Notes: generated from the letters alone by a model not told the origin. A stretch of 5,563 bases of DNA from Planctomycetota bacterium (GCA_022573485.1 JACZTW010000256.1:1-5563), one strand, 5' to 3'; positions 1 through 5,563 are shown, counted from the first letter of the stretch. Made by a program: numbers and translations.

Positions 1-638
1 CCGCCGACGCCGTCCGGCACGGACAGCGAAGGAAACCCCTCGCGGTCGGCGATCGAACGCATGGTGCCCGAATGCGAATCCGTGGTGATGACGATACGCC
101 GCCTGGCCGCTTCGCGGCCTAACCGGCGGGCCAGCAAGTTGCGGATGACGAGAAACTGGCTCAGGCACTCGGTCGTCTCACCCGACTTGGTGACGACGTT
201 GAACAACGTGCCGGGCAAATCGTCTTTGACGACATCGAGCATTCCGGCGAAGTGCGCGGGATCGACATTGTCCATGACGAAAAGGCGCGGCCCGCCGCGC
301 TTGCGACGGCTCAGGAGGTTGTATTGCGGATGATTCAGCGCTTCGTGCAGGGCGATCGCGCCCAGGGCCGATCCCCCGATGCCCAGCACGACCAGATTCT
401 GTGTTTTGGGGCGCAGCGCTTTGGCGAACTCCTCCACAGCCTGTCGCATCAGCCGATCGTGCGGCAGATCCCGGTAGCGATGCCCGCCGCCAGCCCGCTC
501 CCGCTCGATGCGCGTGACGATCCGCTTGACTCGCGGGGCCAGGCGGTTCAGTTGGGCGCGCGTCAATCCATACTTGCCCAGCTTCCGATTCGCCAGCGCG
601 CCAACATCAAGTGCGATCAATTGATTCTTCCGTGCCAT
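1..638 (-). CDS. pgi: Glucose-6-phosphate isomerase, N-terminal 212 residues (3' end outside window)
   Basis: This enzyme interconverts glucose 6-phosphate and fructose 6-phosphate in the cytoplasm, in glycolysis and gluconeogenesis. Reading the minus strand from the ATG at 638 gives an uninterrupted frame to the window edge, starting MARKNQLIALDVGAL. Recognisable family segments are VLGIGGSALGA (residues 84-94, the sugar-phosphate binding loop of the SIS fold), VMDNVDP (121-127), VVTKSGETTE (148-157, the second phosphate-binding loop) and VPDGVG (207-212). The last runs into the conserved VGGR(F/Y)S signature, whose arginine falls just past the edge. The catalytic Glu, His and Lys are in the missing part, so activity cannot be judged. 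The start is supported by an AAGGTG ribosome site six bases upstream. The short N-terminus before the first SIS domain resembles the compact bacterial class of about 450 residues rather than the roughly 550-residue E. coli class. The nearest upstream gene on this strand is the helicase, 226 bp away. Confidence 0.93.
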   Translation of the reverse strand, partial: MARKNQLIALDVGALANRKLGKYGLTRAQLNRLAPRVKRIVTRIERERAGGGHRYRDLPHDRLMRQAVEEFAKALRPKTQNLVVLGIGGSALGAIALHEALNHPQYNLLSRRKRGGPRLFVMDNVDPAHFAGMLDVVKDDLPGTLFNVVTKSGETTECLSQFLVIRNLLARRLGREAARRRIVITTDSHSGTMRSIADREGFPSLSVPDGVG

Positions 639-644
639 TAACGA

Positions 645-650
645 CACCTT
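645..650 (-). promoter_or_regulatory. Ribosome binding site of pgi
   Basis: On the minus strand AAGGTG lies six bases before the ATG at 638. It pairs well with the 3' end of 16S rRNA and fixes the isomerase start, which matters because the gene is truncated at its other end. Confidence 0.7.
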
Positions 651-689
651 GCAATGCCCAAGCGGCTGTTGCCTGCATGCTCAAGTAGT

Positions 690-709
690 GGTCGGCGCCT
701 CTGCCGACC
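690..709. repeat. Inverted repeat, 7-bp perfect stem
   Basis: GGTCGGC (690-696) and GCCGACC (703-709) form a perfect 7-bp stem around a 6-base loop. It is the first of three hairpins within about 90 bp between the helicase stop and the isomerase start. There is no T-run on either side, so it is not a classic intrinsic terminator. It may be part of a REP-like intergenic element. Confidence 0.6.
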
Positions 710-730
710 GTCACTCGTGCTCTGGAGCTT

Positions 731-752
731 CGGTCGACACGGAGGTCGACCG
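731..752. repeat. Inverted repeat, 8-bp perfect stem
   Basis: CGGTCGAC (731-738) and GTCGACCG (745-752) form a perfect 8-bp stem with the 6-base loop ACGGAG. It shares the GGTCG core with the hairpin at 690-709, so the two could be diverged copies of one palindromic unit. No T-tract follows. Confidence 0.65.
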
Positions 753-758
753 CTACAG

Positions 759-781
759 CACTGGCGGACAAGCCGCCAGTG
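759..781. repeat. Inverted repeat, 9-bp perfect GC-rich stem
   Basis: CACTGGCGG (759-767) and CCGCCAGTG (773-781) form a perfect 9-bp stem with the 5-base loop ACAAG. It is the strongest of the three hairpins and the closest to the helicase stop codon. It could slow transcription or protect the 3' end of the leftward helicase transcript. It lacks the T-run of an intrinsic terminator in either direction. Confidence 0.7.
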
Positions 782-793
782 GCACCCCGCCAA

Positions 794-856
794 TTACTGC
801 TTACTGCTTACTGCTTACTGCTTACTGCTTACTGCTTACTGCTTACTAATTACTAC
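794..856. repeat. Heptanucleotide tandem repeat, (TTACTGC)7 plus two decayed units
   Basis: Seven exact, uninterrupted copies of TTACTGC run from 794 to 842, followed by TTACTAA (843-849) and TTACTAC (850-856). On the helicase strand the unit reads GCAGTAA, and the array starts nine bases after the helicase stop. The decay at the stop-codon end and exactness at the other end fit growth by slipped-strand copying. The array is outside both genes. Seven-base units could shift frame if translated, but no real gene crosses them. It resembles in style the short tandemly repeated heptamers known from cyanobacteria; a homologous relation is not implied. Confidence 0.95.
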
Positions 857-864
857 CTACTTCT

Positions 865-3021
865 TCACAACTGACACTCATCCACGTCGAGCGGCGTCAT
901 CTTCGCATATTCGAGGATCAGCGTCTTTTCGCCGTACGACGTGAAGCGCACGCCGGCCCGCGTCAACTTGCCGCTGGCCTCTTTCCACAACAACCGACCC
1001 AAGCCGAACTGTGGGTGGCGCAAGTACATGCCGTTCTTCCACTCGCGGTAGTCGCCCTGGCCCGGGCGCTGGAAGTCGGCTTTGTCGCGGAACGATTCCT
1101 CCTCTTGCTGCAAGTCCCACTCGATTTCCTCGCTGGGCAGTTCTGCCAGGAACTGCGAAGCCGTCGTGCGCGTATTCATCCCGCGAATCGTGCGCCATTG
1201 TGCATAGCTGAGCGTGAGTTGTTGCTGGGCGCGCGTCATGCCCACGAAGCACAAACGCCGCTCTTCCTCGATTTGTGCCGGCTCATCCCTGTAGCCGGCG
1301 TGCGGCAGCAGGCCGTCCTCGACAGCGATGATGTAGACCTTGGGGAATTCCAAACCCTTGGCGGCATGGAGCGTCATGAGCGTGACCACGCCGGCGTCCG
1401 TATCGACCGCGTCCACGTCGCTGACCAAACTCACTTGCTGAAGCCACTCAGCCAGCGTCCCTTCGGGATTGGACTTCATGAAGTCGGCGGCGGCGGAGAT
1501 CAGTTCGTCGACGTTTTCCACGGCCTCAATGTTGCGCGGATCGGGACCGTCGAGTTCCTTTGCCAGCCCGGAGCCCGCGAAGACTTGTTCCACAGCGACG
1601 TGAGCCGGCCCGTCGGCCAGCGGCTGAAGCTCACGCATCAGTTGGATGAACACGCTGATTCTGCCGGCGGCGCGTTTGAGTTCCGGGATTTGGTCGGCCC
1701 GGTCAGCCGCTTCAAACGTCGTGATTTCGTTCGCTTCGGCATAGCGCGTCAGCCGTTCGAGTGAGGTCTTGCCGATGCCGCGCGCCGGCGTGTTGATCGA
1801 GCGTCGCAAGGCAATGCCGTCGGCTGGATTGACCAGCAGACGCAGATAGCCCAGCAGGTCCTTGATTTCCTTGCGATTGTAGAATTCTGTGCCCCGGGCG
1901 ATTTGGTAACTGATGCCGGCCCGCAGGAAAGCCTCTTCGATGATGCGGGTCAATGCGTTCGTGCGGTAGAAAATGGCAATCTCGTTCAGCGAGCCGCCCG
2001 ATTGAACGTGGGCCTTGATTTCTTCCACGAGGAAGTCGGCTTCATCTGCCGGCTCCTCGCGCTCGACGACGCGAACAGCCGCGCCGAGATCGTTCTCCGT
2101 CCACAGGTCCTTTTTCTTTCGCTGTGTGTTTGACTGGATCAGCGAGCCCGCAGCCGACAGGATGTGTTTGGTCGAGCGGTAGTTTTGCTCGAGCCGCACC
2201 ACCTTGGCGGTGGGAAAGTCGTGCTCGAATTCCAGGATGTTGCGGATGCTGGCGCCGCGCCAAGCATAAATCGACTGGTCCGGGTCGCCGGTGGCGCAGA
2301 TGTTCTCGTTTTTCAACGTCAGGCCGCGGGCGATCATGTATTGCGTGTGGTTGGTGTCTTGGTATTCGTCGATCAAAACGTATCGGAAGCGGTCTTCGAG
2401 GTGTGCGCGGAGGTCCGGATGGTTGCCGAGCAGGAAGGCCGTCTTGAGCAGCAGGTCATCGAAATCGACCGCCTGCTGCTGTTCCAGTAATTGCTGGTAG
2501 ATCCGATAGACGCGGGCGATGGTCTGTTCCGTGAAGCTCAGGCCGCCAGCCTCGGCGGCGTACTGTTCGGGCGTGAGCAGGCGGGTCTTGGCATCGCTGA
2601 TGTCGGCCTGGACTTTGGCGGGCACCCAGTTGGTGGTGGACAGGCCGGCGTCGGCAATGGCCTGTTTGACCACGCTGCGGCGGTCGGATTCGTCGAAGAT
2701 CGTGAAATTCGGCTTCAGCCCCGCCTGCGGCGCATACCACCGCAGCAGCCGCGCGCCCAGCGAGTGAAAAGTACACACCATCATCTCGCGCCCGAAGCCG
2801 AGCGCTTCCATACGCTCGCGCATTTCGCCGGCGGCTTTGTTGGTAAACGTAATGGCCAGTATGTGTCGCGGCTGCGTGACTGTGTTGGCCAGGTACGCCG
2901 CTCGGCGGGTGATCACGCGGGTCTTGCCGCTGCCCGCACCGGCCAGCACCAGCAGCGGACCATCCGTGGTGGTCACTGCCTCGAGTTGGGCGTCGTTGAG
3001 GTCGTCGAGTAAAGAAGTCAT
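865..3021 (-). CDS. uvrD: UvrD/PcrA-type ATP-dependent 3'-5' DNA helicase (superfamily 1A)
   Basis: This helicase unwinds DNA in nucleotide-excision and mismatch repair, removes recombinase filaments and clears stalled replication complexes. All superfamily 1A motifs are present: Q-motif region LNDAQLEAV (8-16), Walker A GAGSGKT (28-34), Ia AITFTNKAAGEM (56-67), Ib CTFHS (83-87), II IDEYQDTN (217-224), III TGDPDQSIYAWRGA (244-257), IV RLEQNYRST (276-284), V TLMTLHAAKGLEF (547-559) and VI EEERRLCFVGMTRA (585-598). Residues about 664-712 (YLRHPQFGLGRLL to EYAKMTPLD) match the C-terminal Tudor-like segment that binds RNA polymerase in PcrA/UvrD. At 718 residues it has the usual family length. 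The start MTSLLDDLNDAQ aligns with family N-termini; TTDGPLLVLAGAGSGKTRV looks closer to PcrA, so pcrA is an equally fair symbol. No good Shine-Dalgarno precedes the ATG; a heptamer repeat fills that space. It is divergent from the membrane-protein gene. Confidence 0.97.
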   Translation of the reverse strand: MTSLLDDLNDAQLEAVTTTDGPLLVLAGAGSGKTRVITRRAAYLANTVTQPRHILAITFTNKAAGEMRERMEALGFGREMMVCTFHSLGARLLRWYAPQAGLKPNFTIFDESDRRSVVKQAIADAGLSTTNWVPAKVQADISDAKTRLLTPEQYAAEAGGLSFTEQTIARVYRIYQQLLEQQQAVDFDDLLLKTAFLLGNHPDLRAHLEDRFRYVLIDEYQDTNHTQYMIARGLTLKNENICATGDPDQSIYAWRGASIRNILEFEHDFPTAKVVRLEQNYRSTKHILSAAGSLIQSNTQRKKKDLWTENDLGAAVRVVEREEPADEADFLVEEIKAHVQSGGSLNEIAIFYRTNALTRIIEEAFLRAGISYQIARGTEFYNRKEIKDLLGYLRLLVNPADGIALRRSINTPARGIGKTSLERLTRYAEANEITTFEAADRADQIPELKRAAGRISVFIQLMRELQPLADGPAHVAVEQVFAGSGLAKELDGPDPRNIEAVENVDELISAAADFMKSNPEGTLAEWLQQVSLVSDVDAVDTDAGVVTLMTLHAAKGLEFPKVYIIAVEDGLLPHAGYRDEPAQIEEERRLCFVGMTRAQQQLTLSYAQWRTIRGMNTRTTASQFLAELPSEEIEWDLQQEEESFRDKADFQRPGQGDYREWKNGMYLRHPQFGLGRLLWKEASGKLTRAGVRFTSYGEKTLILEYAKMTPLDVDECQL

Positions 3022-3035
3022 CAGTTGTCAGTTGC
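3022..3035. repeat. Two heptamer units abutting the helicase start codon
   Basis: CAGTTGT (3022-3028) and CAGTTGC (3029-3035) are two tandem heptamers that begin at the base next to the helicase ATG (3019-3021). On the helicase strand the mRNA reads GCAACTGACAACTGATG. They occupy the position where a ribosome binding site would normally sit and contain no purine-rich Shine-Dalgarno. The nine bases 3026-3034 (TGTCAGTTG) recur inverted at 868-876, overlapping the helicase's last codons. Confidence 0.6.
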
Positions 3036-3049
3036 TGGTAATGCAGCAG

Positions 3050-3079
3050 TGGACTCCAATCGGTCAACGGGATTATAAT
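3050..3079 (+). promoter_or_regulatory. Candidate sigma-70 promoter for the membrane-protein gene
   Basis: A perfect -10 hexamer TATAAT (3074-3079) lies 18 bases after TGGACT (3050-3055), which matches four of six -35 consensus positions. Transcription would start near 3086, leaving a leader of about 60 bases before the ATG at 3145. The palindromic ATTATAAT also gives TATAAT on the opposite strand (3077-3072), which could serve the divergent helicase, though I see no good -35 for that direction. Confidence 0.5.
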
Positions 3080-3107
3080 GGCTCGTTGGTATTTGGCGAG
3101 CCATTAT
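3075..3107. promoter_or_regulatory. 11-bp perfect inverted repeat over the -10 and start region, possible operator
   Basis: ATAATGGCTCG (3075-3085) and CGAGCCATTAT (3097-3107) are exact reverse complements separated by 11 bases. The left arm overlaps the candidate -10 box and reaches the expected transcription start. The right arm lies in the first transcribed bases. If that start is right, the RNA would lack the left arm, so a DNA operator is likelier than an RNA hairpin for the rightward gene. The centre-to-centre arm spacing of 22 bp, about two helical turns, would suit a dimeric repressor. For a leftward transcript starting further right it could instead fold as RNA. Confidence 0.55.
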
Positions 3108-3130
3108 GTGTGGCGCGTCCTAGTGCCGTC

Positions 3131-3136
3131 GGAGGT
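3131..3136 (+). promoter_or_regulatory. Ribosome binding site of the membrane-protein gene
   Basis: GGAGGT lies eight bases before the ATG at 3145. This is a strong Shine-Dalgarno and settles that start over the ATG at 3079 in another frame, which opens a competing 207-codon frame. Confidence 0.85.
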
Positions 3137-3144
3137 TTGCGCGC

Positions 3145-4317
3145 ATGCCCGCCTTGAGAGTCTACGTCCGCCCCCCGCACAAGCACACGGGATTGATGAT
3201 TCTCTGCGCGTTCTACGGAATCACGTTCGGTTGCATCCCTGTTCTCCTCGGACGGGTTGGTCCCTGGCTGGCGATCTGGTTGATCTTCGCGCAGGGCATG
3301 TGGGGATTTGGTGCAATAATGTCGATCATCATGTTCTGCGGCATCCTGGTGCCTCCGGTAATCGTGGCCTGCTCTTTGGCCCGCTCCTGTCAACACAAGT
3401 TGCCTACATTTCTGTGCGGCCAAGTCCTGGGTTCGTGCATCGGCGTTCCTGGTTCAATCAGTCAGTTTTTTCTGTTTCCAGGATCCATGCTGCTCAGGCC
3501 GTGGTGGCAGCACTTAGTGCAGGTCTTGGGGTGTCTTGTTGCTGGAGCCGTAGTAGGCCTGTCGTTTCTGCTGGTTCGATTCATGTATGTGAACTTCGTG
3601 TCCGTGCTTGTAGAGCAGGATGGGACGCTGTGTGTGAAGTGCGGTTATTGTATCGCGCAGTCGCCGTCAGAGCGCTGTTCGGAATGTGGAGCGCCCGTTG
3701 ACACGGCTCTCAGGCAACTAGGCCGCGTTCAGCGCTTTGCCGAGTTTCTCGGATCTCGCACGAGACAAATGGCATACCTTGCGGCTTTCTTGGTTTCTGT
3801 GGGTGCTGCCTTCCTCGCCTGGCATCATTTGCCGGTCTGGCGGTTCTCCAGCACGATTGCGCGAGAGGAGCAATATACCATCTCGCAGTACGTTCCCGTC
3901 GGCGGCCAATCGAGAGGAGTTCTTGGGCTTGGGCCGGAGGTTGCGCGCGAGGTTACGATAGGAACCTTGACGGGAGTTCTGGTCGTTCACCTCCATCGGC
4001 CGGCGTTCTACAAAGCTCCGCTCGTGCAACTCCGGCTGGCAACGAAAGTTCCGTTTCCTGGAGTTGTCGGAATCGCAAGCCAATCAGGGTACTTTCTTTT
4101 AGATGGTATTCCGCGAGTTGTATGTGAATTGAATGAGATTCAGACGCGCTCTGTATTGAAGCATGACATTCCACAGCGATTGATCGACGCATTGGTCGAG
4201 GCGGCTGAGGAAGCGGGGTGGACACCCGCGACGTTCACCCCTCCAGTTCTGCCGAAGCCGGACATCGTCGTTGCGGCGGATGGGCATTTTCCGGCGTCGG
4301 AGAACGGTGAAAAGTGA
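3145..4317 (+). CDS. Multi-pass membrane protein with internal four-cysteine zinc ribbon, function unknown
   Basis: I do not recognise a named family. The 390-residue protein begins with a basic stretch (RVYVRPPHKHTG), then hydrophobic segments at about 17-36, 41-78 (probably two passes), 88-111 and 121-147. A short loop follows with C163-x2-C166-G-Y and C178-x-x-C181-G, a treble-Cys2 pattern typical of a small zinc ribbon (CVKCGYCIA...RCSECGAP). Another hydrophobic segment lies at 209-226. Residues about 227-390 form a soluble domain without recognised motifs, ending in a helix-prone stretch (about 334-351) and a Pro-rich tail. Short ribbons of the CGY...CPECG kind next to membrane helices are common in planctomycete proteins of unknown function, which is my main taxonomic clue. 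The gene has a strong ribosome site and its own candidate promoter with an inverted repeat. It stands alone on its strand. Its 3' third looks less GC-rich than the helicase. Confidence 0.85.
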   Translation: MPALRVYVRPPHKHTGLMILCAFYGITFGCIPVLLGRVGPWLAIWLIFAQGMWGFGAIMSIIMFCGILVPPVIVACSLARSCQHKLPTFLCGQVLGSCIGVPGSISQFFLFPGSMLLRPWWQHLVQVLGCLVAGAVVGLSFLLVRFMYVNFVSVLVEQDGTLCVKCGYCIAQSPSERCSECGAPVDTALRQLGRVQRFAEFLGSRTRQMAYLAAFLVSVGAAFLAWHHLPVWRFSSTIAREEQYTISQYVPVGGQSRGVLGLGPEVAREVTIGTLTGVLVVHLHRPAFYKAPLVQLRLATKVPFPGVVGIASQSGYFLLDGIPRVVCELNEIQTRSVLKHDIPQRLIDALVEAAEEAGWTPATFTPPVLPKPDIVVAADGHFPASENGEK

Positions 4318-4337
4318 GGAATTGTCTCTCGCGCGGG

Positions 4338-4442
4338 CTCGGTCGATCGGGTGGCATGGGCAAGTACCCTTGCCCGTGGCGAATTCGATCCTGGTCCTCA
4401 CGGGCAAGAGTACTTGCCCATGCCACCCGAAGAATCACCGAG
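4338..4442. repeat. REP-like compound palindrome: 30-bp inverted arms, each nearly self-palindromic
   Basis: The arms 4349-4378 and 4399-4428 are reverse complements at 29 of 30 positions, around a 20-base centre. Two more paired bases extend the stem outward, and after a short mismatch CTCGGT (4338-4343) pairs with ACCGAG (4437-4442). Each arm also folds by itself: CATGGGCAAG, loop TACC, CTTGCCCGTG in the left arm (one G-T pair). The DNA could therefore form one long hairpin or two adjacent small ones. It starts about 20 bases after the membrane-protein stop and lies between convergent genes, where it may end or stabilise transcripts. I see no T-run. Similar GGCAAG...CTTGCC palindromes seem to recur in planctomycete spacers, from memory and unchecked. 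Confidence 0.85.
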
Positions 4443-4678
4443 GACCGTAGGATTGTCTTGCCTATTTTGCCCAGATTGCCTAACTGTGGCTTCGTTTGGT
4501 AATGCCATGACACACCAACGACTTACGTCCTTTGCCGGATACGGCTACCGACTACTGGTTACTGAATTGTCAAAGAGCCCGGCGCGAGTGCGCGCAGCAC
4601 GACTGCACGACACTTGCCCTATGTACATAACTTGGCGCGTGATCGCTGAAATCGTGCGGATAGGCGAGCGCCAGGCCC
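4443..4678. other. Non-coding spacer between convergent genes
   Basis: I find no convincing gene here. Reading frames that cross it run into the REP-like palindrome or the neighbouring gene and show no ribosome site or known motif. It holds a boxA-like sequence with a small hairpin beside it (4565-4595), and directly next to that a run of three imperfect heptads, GCTACCG/ACTACTG/GTTACTG (4544-4564), that recalls the TTACTGC array near the helicase stop. The rest shows no structure I can support. Confidence 0.5.
4565..4595 (-). promoter_or_regulatory. boxA-like antitermination sequence preceded by a small hairpin (tentative)
   Basis: On the minus strand GCTCTTTGACAATT (4578-4565) closely resembles boxA, the NusB/S10 binding site of rRNA leaders (E. 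coli TGCTCTTTAACAAT). Just upstream on the same strand, a 5-bp GCGCG/CGCGC stem with a 4-base loop (4595-4582) sits where the boxB hairpin sits in rRNA leaders. No rRNA follows, and the element lies downstream of the 3' end of the leftward gene at 4679. It may be chance, a remnant, or part of an unannotated non-coding transcript. Confidence 0.3.
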
Positions 4679-5563
4679 TCACGGGTGCTCCTCTTCGGGT
4701 GAGCTTGTATCATCGGGCTCCGGCGGATCTGGAATCGTCTCGCCGGTTTGCGGCTGATTGCCGGCGACGGCGGGTTTGGCGTGCGTGACTGTCGCCGGAT
4801 CGGGCAGCGGCGGCAAGTTGTACTTCGCCCGCAGCATGTTCTGCATTCGCAAGGTCTGAGCAAACCCACCCAACGGAATGGGCAACGATGTGCCGTCCAC
4901 CAAGCCTGCGACGACCATGGCCCCGCTGCTTGTGGTTGACGTCGCAGTCATCCCTGGTCCGCTGAACGTGATCACAGTTGCGGATTCACCCGCCGGGTTG
5001 ACGTCCGGGTCGGGCGACATGATGACCAGCCACAGACCCGGATCGGCGTTGGCGAGATCGATGCCGTGATACGTGAAGACGAAATCACCCAACCGATGAG
5101 CGATCGTGTCCGACGGCAGGGCGTCGATTGCAGCCTGGACGGCTTTGGATTCTTCCTCCGACGGCAGCTTTGTGAACTTGTCCAAGTTGGTGTCGGCTAC
5201 GGGTACATCCTCTTCGAAAGTATCGGATCCCGTGGCGACCAGATCGAAGCCCGTGACAAAGCCGCCGACAACAAGCTGAACAGCGTGTTCGGGAAGCTCG
5301 TTTCGCTCGCCGGCGTAATCCAACAAGCCGACGAGGATCTTCTCGGTCGGGGCTGTGCTGTTCGCCATGGCGAACGGTCCCGTGCCCGACATCATCGAGA
5401 CCATCATCCAAGTGTAGAGTCCGATGATCGTACCCAGCGTGAGAACCGGCATGGTCAAGACGGCAAACGCCGCGCGCCCGCCGTGGACCTTTTGGCCTGT
5501 GCGAACCATCAGGACGGCGCTGATCAACCACCAGATCCAGCCGAAATAGAAGCCCAAGCATGG
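4679..5563 (-). CDS. Membrane-anchored protein with exported domain and acidic tail, function unknown (5' end outside window)
   Basis: The frame is open through the right edge (codons Pro-Cys-Leu precede GFYFGWIWW), so the true start probably lies beyond it; the TTG at 5557 is only the first possible start inside. Numbered from there, hydrophobic segments span about 2-18 and 31-56, joined by a basic loop (RTGQKVHGGR) that suggests both ends face outward. Residues about 57-240 form the main domain, and 241-292 are rich in Pro, Glu and Asp (PPEPDDTSSPEEEHP). The stretch EKILVGLLDYAGERNELPEHAVQLVVGGFV followed later by LGDFVFTYHGIDL and ATVITFSG recalls the globular part of planctomycete pseudopilin-like proteins, which have a helix, a 'P..h..Lv..Gyl' segment, a 'DYVY' strand and a late 'FADGH' strand. 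The pilin-type N-terminal helix is absent from the visible part. This relation is a weak inference. Confidence 0.75.
   Translation of the reverse strand, partial: PCLGFYFGWIWWLISAVLMVRTGQKVHGGRAAFAVLTMPVLTLGTIIGLYTWMMVSMMSGTGPFAMANSTAPTEKILVGLLDYAGERNELPEHAVQLVVGGFVTGFDLVATGSDTFEEDVPVADTNLDKFTKLPSEEESKAVQAAIDALPSDTIAHRLGDFVFTYHGIDLANADPGLWLVIMSPDPDVNPAGESATVITFSGPGMTATSTTSSGAMVVAGLVDGTSLPIPLGGFAQTLRMQNMLRAKYNLPPLPDPATVTHAKPAVAGNQPQTGETIPDPPEPDDTSSPEEEHP

Noticed and set aside
252..641. 129-codon open frame on the plus strand
   Set aside because: It is antisense to the isomerase, whose GIGGS and SGETTE motifs show the minus strand is the coding one.
759..781. Intrinsic terminator for the helicase
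   Set aside because: The 9-bp stem is strong, but no T-run follows it on the minus strand, so only a hairpin is claimed.
794..856. CRISPR array
   Set aside because: The units are 7 bases long, contiguous and without spacers, so this is a simple tandem repeat.
649..944. Two plus-strand frames crossing the heptamer array
   Set aside because: Their products contain the translated repeat (LLTAYCLLLTAYC) and run through hairpins; no ribosome site or family resemblance.
1015..1764. 249-codon open frame antisense to the helicase
   Set aside because: It lies wholly inside a well-conserved helicase gene, has no ribosome site or recognisable motif, and such mirror frames are common in GC-rich coding DNA.
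3078..3701. 207-codon frame overlapping the membrane-protein gene
   Set aside because: It lacks a ribosome site. The competing frame has GGAGGT at ideal spacing, membrane helices and an intact zinc ribbon.
4351..4788. 145-codon plus-strand frame in the right-hand spacer
   Set aside because: It begins inside the compound palindrome, ends inside the opposite gene and shows no motif; the CLFCPDC cysteines look accidental.
5085..5561. 158-codon minus-strand frame starting at the ATG at 5561
   Set aside because: Its product is rich in Arg and Gly without hydrophobic or domain structure, whereas the overlapping frame shows two membrane helices and a coherent exported domain.

Overview
The window holds four protein genes: two nearly or fully readable in the middle, and one cut by each window edge. 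Spacers between them are rich in repeats. The DNA is fairly GC-rich. Three features suggest Planctomycetota: a membrane protein with a short CxxCGY...CxECG zinc ribbon, dense GC-rich inverted repeats in the spacers, and heptanucleotide tandem repeats. The phylum call is inference from general family knowledge and was not tested by any search.

Layout. Positions 1-638 (minus strand) hold the first 212 codons of glucose-6-phosphate isomerase (pgi), whose 3' end lies outside the window. The 639-864 spacer carries three closely spaced perfect hairpins and then seven exact copies of the heptamer TTACTGC. Positions 865-3021 (minus) are a complete 718-residue UvrD/PcrA-type superfamily 1 DNA helicase with all canonical motifs and a C-terminal Tudor-like segment. 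The 3022-3144 divergent spacer holds a second heptamer repeat directly against the helicase start codon, a plausible sigma-70 promoter for the rightward gene, and an 11-bp perfect inverted repeat overlapping its -10 box. Positions 3145-4317 (plus) encode a 390-residue multi-pass membrane protein with an internal four-cysteine zinc ribbon and an unrecognised C-terminal domain. The 4318-4678 spacer has a long inverted repeat with 30-bp arms (29/30 matching), each arm itself nearly palindromic, and further right a boxA-like element. Positions 4679-5563 (minus) encode a membrane-anchored protein with a large exported domain, open at the right edge.

The genes do not form an obvious pathway. pgi (glycolysis) and the helicase (DNA repair) are conserved housekeeping genes on the same strand with a 226-bp gap, so a shared operon is possible but not shown. 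The membrane protein is divergent from the helicase and convergent with the last gene. The most interesting material lies in the spacers: two related heptamer repeat types at the two ends of the helicase gene, a REP-like palindrome between convergent genes, and a possible operator over the membrane-protein promoter. I see no mobile element, CRISPR array, tRNA or rRNA, and no clear undescribed defence or biosynthetic system.
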